From positions 1 to 64,000 of the forward strand of contig CAZAOY010000006.1 in NCBI GenBank assembly GCA_964486925.1: a stretch of DNA of 64,000 nt, read 5' to 3'. The position numbers and the translations under genes were made by a program. The notes beneath the pieces are model-generated. The model did no database searches, was not told where the DNA came from, and saw only the letters and a list, made by a program, of their open reading frames with translations. Numbering within the stretch: position 1 is the stretch's first letter; each line of letters opens with the position of its first letter. This stretch comes from CAZAOY01 sp964486925. Lineage in GTDB: Bacteria; Bacillota; Clostridia; Oscillospirales; Ruminococcaceae. This document shows, piece by piece, positions 61,060 through 64,000 of the stretch.

Positions 61060-63624
61060 TTATATGGTTTCATCCTCAATATCATCTAAAGATTCATCAG
61101 CATCCTGCAATTTGTTCTCTAACTCCTCAATCTGCTTTCTTTCTTCCTCTGATACATTCTCCTCGATAACCTCTACCGATTCTGTTTCCTCTGATTCATC
61201 ATGCTCTGCCTTTGCAAAGGTCACCAACTCTACATCCGGCTGTAGCCTCATTACCTTAACTCCTGTAGCGTATCGTGACATTGTATTAATATCGCTCACC
61301 CTAATTCTGATAATAATGCCGTCATTTGCAATCATTATCAGATCTTCAGTTCCGTCTACAAGCTTAACACCTACTACATAGCCCTTTACATCACTTGTTT
61401 TGTAGTTAATAAGCCCGAAGCCTCCCCTAGTTTGGGTTCTAAACTCACTTAGAGCACATCTTCGTCCTATACCCTTATCGGTAATGGTAATTAGTGTAGC
61501 ATCTTCGTTATCAAGCATCTCCATAGCTACAACCTTATCATTCTCTCTAAGCTTGATACCACGAACACCCATAGACTGCCTTGAAAGCGGACGTATCTTC
61601 TGCTCGTTACACCGTATAGCCATACCATTGCGTGTTGCCATAAAGAGGTCTGATTGCCCATTAGTAAGCTTTACAGCCGCTATCTCGTCATCCTCTCTAA
61701 GGGTTATAGCAATTAATCCGTTCTTTCTAACATTTTTATAGTTAGACAGCGCGGTTCGCTTAATGTTACCATTCTTTGTTGCCATGGTTATATACATCTC
61801 TTGATCGAAGTCTTTTATAGCAAGCATACAAGCGATCTTCTCTTCCGGCTCTAGCGGTAAAAGATTTACAATGTTAATCCCTCTTGCGGTCTTTCCTCCT
61901 TCAGGTATTTCATAACACTTTAGCTTGTACATTCTACCCTTATTGGTTACAAAAAGTATATTATCATGAGAGGATGAGATAAACATCTCCTCAACAAAAT
62001 CCTCTTCTCTCTGCTTCATACCGGATACACCACGTCCGCCGCGTTTTTGAGTTTTGTACACATCCGCAAGCTGACGTTTTATATATCCAAAGTGGGTAAG
62101 CGTCACTACGCTCTCCTCTTCAGGGATAAGATCCTCTATATCAACCTCACCGGTAATGGACATTATCTCGGTTCTGCGTTCATCGCCAAACCGTCTTTTA
62201 ATCTCTAGTATCTCTGTTTTAAGGATCTCTAGTATCCTTCTCTCACTTGCTAGTATCTCTAAAAATTCCTTTATCTTTTGAGCAAGTGCCGCTAGTTCTT
62301 CCTCTATCTTTTCTCGTTCTAGCCCTGTCAGCTGACCTAGCCGCATAGCAACTATAGCCCCTGCTTGTATCTCTGACAGACCAAATCTGTTGATTAACGC
62401 TTCCTTACCTTCCGGTATGGATTTTGATGCTCTTAGGATAGCTATAACCTCATCGATAAAGTCTAGTGCAATCTTTAATCCTTCAAGAATATGTGATCTC
62501 TCCTGCGCTTTTCTTAGGTCAAACTCTATCCTTCGTCTTATTACCTGTGACTGGAATGTTATATACTCCTCTAGTATGCTTTTAAGCGGTAGCACCTTTG
62601 GCTCACCATTTACAAGCGCTAGCATAATAACCCCAACGGTATCCTGCATCTGGGTATATCTATAGAGCTGGTTTAACACAACCTGTGGGTTTGCGTCCCG
62701 TTTTAGCTCAATTACCATCCTCATCCCTAGTCTGTCGGATTCATCCCTAAGGTCAGATATACCTTCAATCCTTTTATCCTTAACAAGATTTGCTATATTC
62801 TCTATAAGTCGTGCTTTATTTACCATATACGGTAATTCGGTTACGATAATAGCCATCTTGTTAGCTCTAATCTCCTCGATCTCGGCTCTAGCACGAAGGG
62901 TTATCTTTCCACGGCCTGTTGCATATGCGGCTCTTATCCCCGACTTGCCCATAATAATCCCTGCTGTGGGAAAATCCGGGCCTTTAATGCATTCCATAAG
63001 GTCATTTAGATCAACCTCATCATCGTCGATCATCATGATTATAGCGTCTATAACCTCTTTAAGGTTGTGAGGAGGGATGTTTGTAGCCATACCTACCGCA
63101 ATCCCTGTTGAACCATTTACAAGCAGATTTGGAAACCGTGAAGGTAACACCTGAGGTTCTTTTAATCGATCGTCGTAGTTAGGAATGTAGTCTATAGTTT
63201 CCTTTTCGATATCGGTAATCATCTCAAGAGAGATTTTGCTCATCCTTGATTCGGTATAACGATATGCGGCAGGAGGGTCACCGTCGACGCTACCAAAGTT
63301 TCCATGACCATCTATAAGCGGATATCTTAAGCTAAAATCCTGCGCCATCCTTACAAGTGCATCATATACGGAGGCATCACCATGTGGGTGGTATCGCCCT
63401 AGTACGCTACCGACGGTATCTGCGCATTTACGGTATGCTTTGTCAGGTGTTAGTCCATTTTCGTGAAGCGTGTACAGTATCCTTCTATGTACAGGCTTTA
63501 GTCCATCCCTAACATCTGGAAGCGCCCTTGAGATAATAACAGACATTGAGTAGTCCAAAAAAGACTTCTTCATCTCTGTACTTATGTCAACGGGTATTAT
63601 CTTGGTTCCTTCATTGTTACTCAA
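61060..63624 (-). CDS. gyrA: DNA gyrase subunit A
   Basis: The protein (about 854 residues) has the active-site Tyr in AAYRYTESRMSK, the quinolone region YHPHGDASVYDALVRMAQDF, and the GyrA box QKRGGRGVSG that separates it from ParC. The C-terminal tail is acidic. At the position of E. coli Ser83 there is Ala (HGDAS), a natural substitution that reduces quinolone binding. The start is probably TTG at 63624 behind AGAGGTGG; a GTG at 63633 is an alternative. GyrB is not in the window. Confidence 0.94.
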   Translation of the reverse strand: MSNNEGTKIIPVDISTEMKKSFLDYSMSVIISRALPDVRDGLKPVHRRILYTLHENGLTPDKAYRKCADTVGSVLGRYHPHGDASVYDALVRMAQDFSLRYPLIDGHGNFGSVDGDPPAAYRYTESRMSKISLEMITDIEKETIDYIPNYDDRLKEPQVLPSRFPNLLVNGSTGIAVGMATNIPPHNLKEVIDAIIMMIDDDEVDLNDLMECIKGPDFPTAGIIMGKSGIRAAYATGRGKITLRARAEIEEIRANKMAIIVTELPYMVNKARLIENIANLVKDKRIEGISDLRDESDRLGMRMVIELKRDANPQVVLNQLYRYTQMQDTVGVIMLALVNGEPKVLPLKSILEEYITFQSQVIRRRIEFDLRKAQERSHILEGLKIALDFIDEVIAILRASKSIPEGKEALINRFGLSEIQAGAIVAMRLGQLTGLEREKIEEELAALAQKIKEFLEILASERRILEILKTEILEIKRRFGDERRTEIMSITGEVDIEDLIPEEESVVTLTHFGYIKRQLADVYKTQKRGGRGVSGMKQREEDFVEEMFISSSHDNILFVTNKGRMYKLKCYEIPEGGKTARGINIVNLLPLEPEEKIACMLAIKDFDQEMYITMATKNGNIKRTALSNYKNVRKNGLIAITLREDDEIAAVKLTNGQSDLFMATRNGMAIRCNEQKIRPLSRQSMGVRGIKLRENDKVVAMEMLDNEDATLITITDKGIGRRCALSEFRTQTRGGFGLINYKTSDVKGYVVGVKLVDGTEDLIMIANDGIIIRIRVSDINTMSRYATGVKVMRLQPDVELVTFAKAEHDESEETESVEVIEENVSEEERKQIEELENKLQDADESLDDIEDETI

Positions 63625-63649
63625 ACTTTCCACCTCTAAAATTTCTTAT

Positions 63650-64000
63650 TTATATTTTAAGTAGTCGTCTTATTACTTCTTCCTCTGGCTGTGAGATACA
63701 TCTCTTTGGAATAATAAATACCCGCTCTTTTCCTACACCAATCCCAAATAAAAGCTCTGTTTCAAATGGCGTAATCTTTACTTTGTCAAACTCTATTACC
63801 GTTTTACTGCTACCTTCACCGACAATTAAACAGCTGTCATAAAGCCTAAGGTTAAAGGTAATCTTCTCGCCCTTTTCAATTGCCTTTCCCATCTTTTTTA
63901 CATGGTTAAGCGGCATATACCACACTACACTTATCACCGATACAGTAACTACCGACAAAAACATCGATAACGAATCGGAAGGATTTTGAAGATACTTTAT
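63650..64000 (-). CDS. YcxB-like membrane protein, cut by the window edge
   Basis: The frame is open to the end of the window, so the N-terminus is missing. The visible 116 residues have a membrane helix (MFLSVVTVSVISVVWYM) then a PH-like part (VIEFDKVKITPFETEL, RVFIIPKRC), as in YcxB C-terminal domains. Ends 25 bp before gyrA in the same direction. Confidence 0.65.
   Translation of the reverse strand: MKYLQNPSDSLSMFLSVVTVSVISVVWYMPLNHVKKMGKAIEKGEKITFNLRLYDSCLIVGEGSSKTVIEFDKVKITPFETELLFGIGVGKERVFIIPKRCISQPEEEVIRRLLKI

Overview
The window looks like a chromosomal segment of a low-GC Firmicute, most likely a clostridium of the Oscillospiraceae/Ruminococcaceae type. Signs are sigma-A promoters (TTGACA/TATAAT, 17-bp spacers), strong AGGAGG ribosome sites, a T-box leader on hisS, parS sites of the Bacillus/Clostridium consensus, a ytrA-like GntR operon and many small lipoproteins. 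It is mostly core and metabolic chromosome. I see no phage, plasmid, IS transposase or CRISPR. Three 100-N scaffold gaps (13642-13741, 22790-22889, 42106-42205) interrupt it; two fall inside tandem repeat arrays.

Layout. 0-6.5 kb: a lipoprotein, two URO-D superfamily proteins opposite an AraC regulator, a GNAT enzyme, and the last steps of hexuronate use (KDG kinase, KDPG aldolase). 6.7-8.3 kb: a promoter, a 30-codon leader ORF, a terminator, then a P-loop kinase and a GNAT enzyme, arranged like an attenuated operon. 8.4-13.5 kb (minus strand): exonuclease, Smr protein, NlpC/P60 peptidase, nagA, alr, tadA; the middle genes suggest cell-wall recycling. 13.6-13.9 kb: repeat array A, in the 5' leader of tadA. 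14-17.6 kb: a heterodimeric ABC exporter. 18-22.4 kb: comM-like ATPase, coaX, a probable pantothenate ECF S component, two perfect parS sites and a soj/parA gene whose start position reads ATA. 22.5-24.6 kb: a decayed sdpI next to an intact sdpR, then rpsI and rplM. 24.7-27.9 kb: a DUF4358 lipoprotein and a sigma factor/membrane beta-propeller pair. 28-31 kb: a third URO-D protein, tRNA-Lys and an Eis-like GNAT.

31-34.7 kb: a ytrA-type operon (GntR, ABC ATPase, large permease) with a readable operator. 35-39.4 kb: lipoprotein, PHP metallohydrolase, DeoR regulator and an organophosphate-type MFS carrier. 39.5-41.7 kb: RNase P RNA, a small P-loop protein, pgi. 42 kb: repeat array B, in the 5' leader of a CorC/HlyC-type gene. 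43.8-48.3 kb: gdhA, a TrkH/KtrB potassium channel, a MATE exporter. 48.3-53 kb: an orphan MacB-type ATPase, zapA, U32 protease, dut, a tiny membrane protein, mgsA. 53-59.5 kb: T-box, hisS, aspS, recG, a NUDIX hydrolase. 59.5-64 kb: a structured non-coding stretch with phased repeats, a lipoprotein, gyrA and a truncated YcxB-like gene.

Most unusual. (1) Arrays A and B are the same kind of element: a TTGATT-17-TATAAT promoter whose -10 box is the first base block of a tandem repeat (98-bp or 78-bp unit) that fills the leader of an unrelated housekeeping gene. Both arrays share several sequence blocks, and the assembly breaks in both. (2) UGA is almost absent as a stop codon: 1 of 55 genes read here, against about 24 TAG and 30 TAA. 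(3) parA appears to start at AUA. (4) The intergenic region at 59.6-59.9 kb holds several hairpins, four 20-21-bp-phased palindromes and a terminator, and resembles an undescribed small RNA or operator array.
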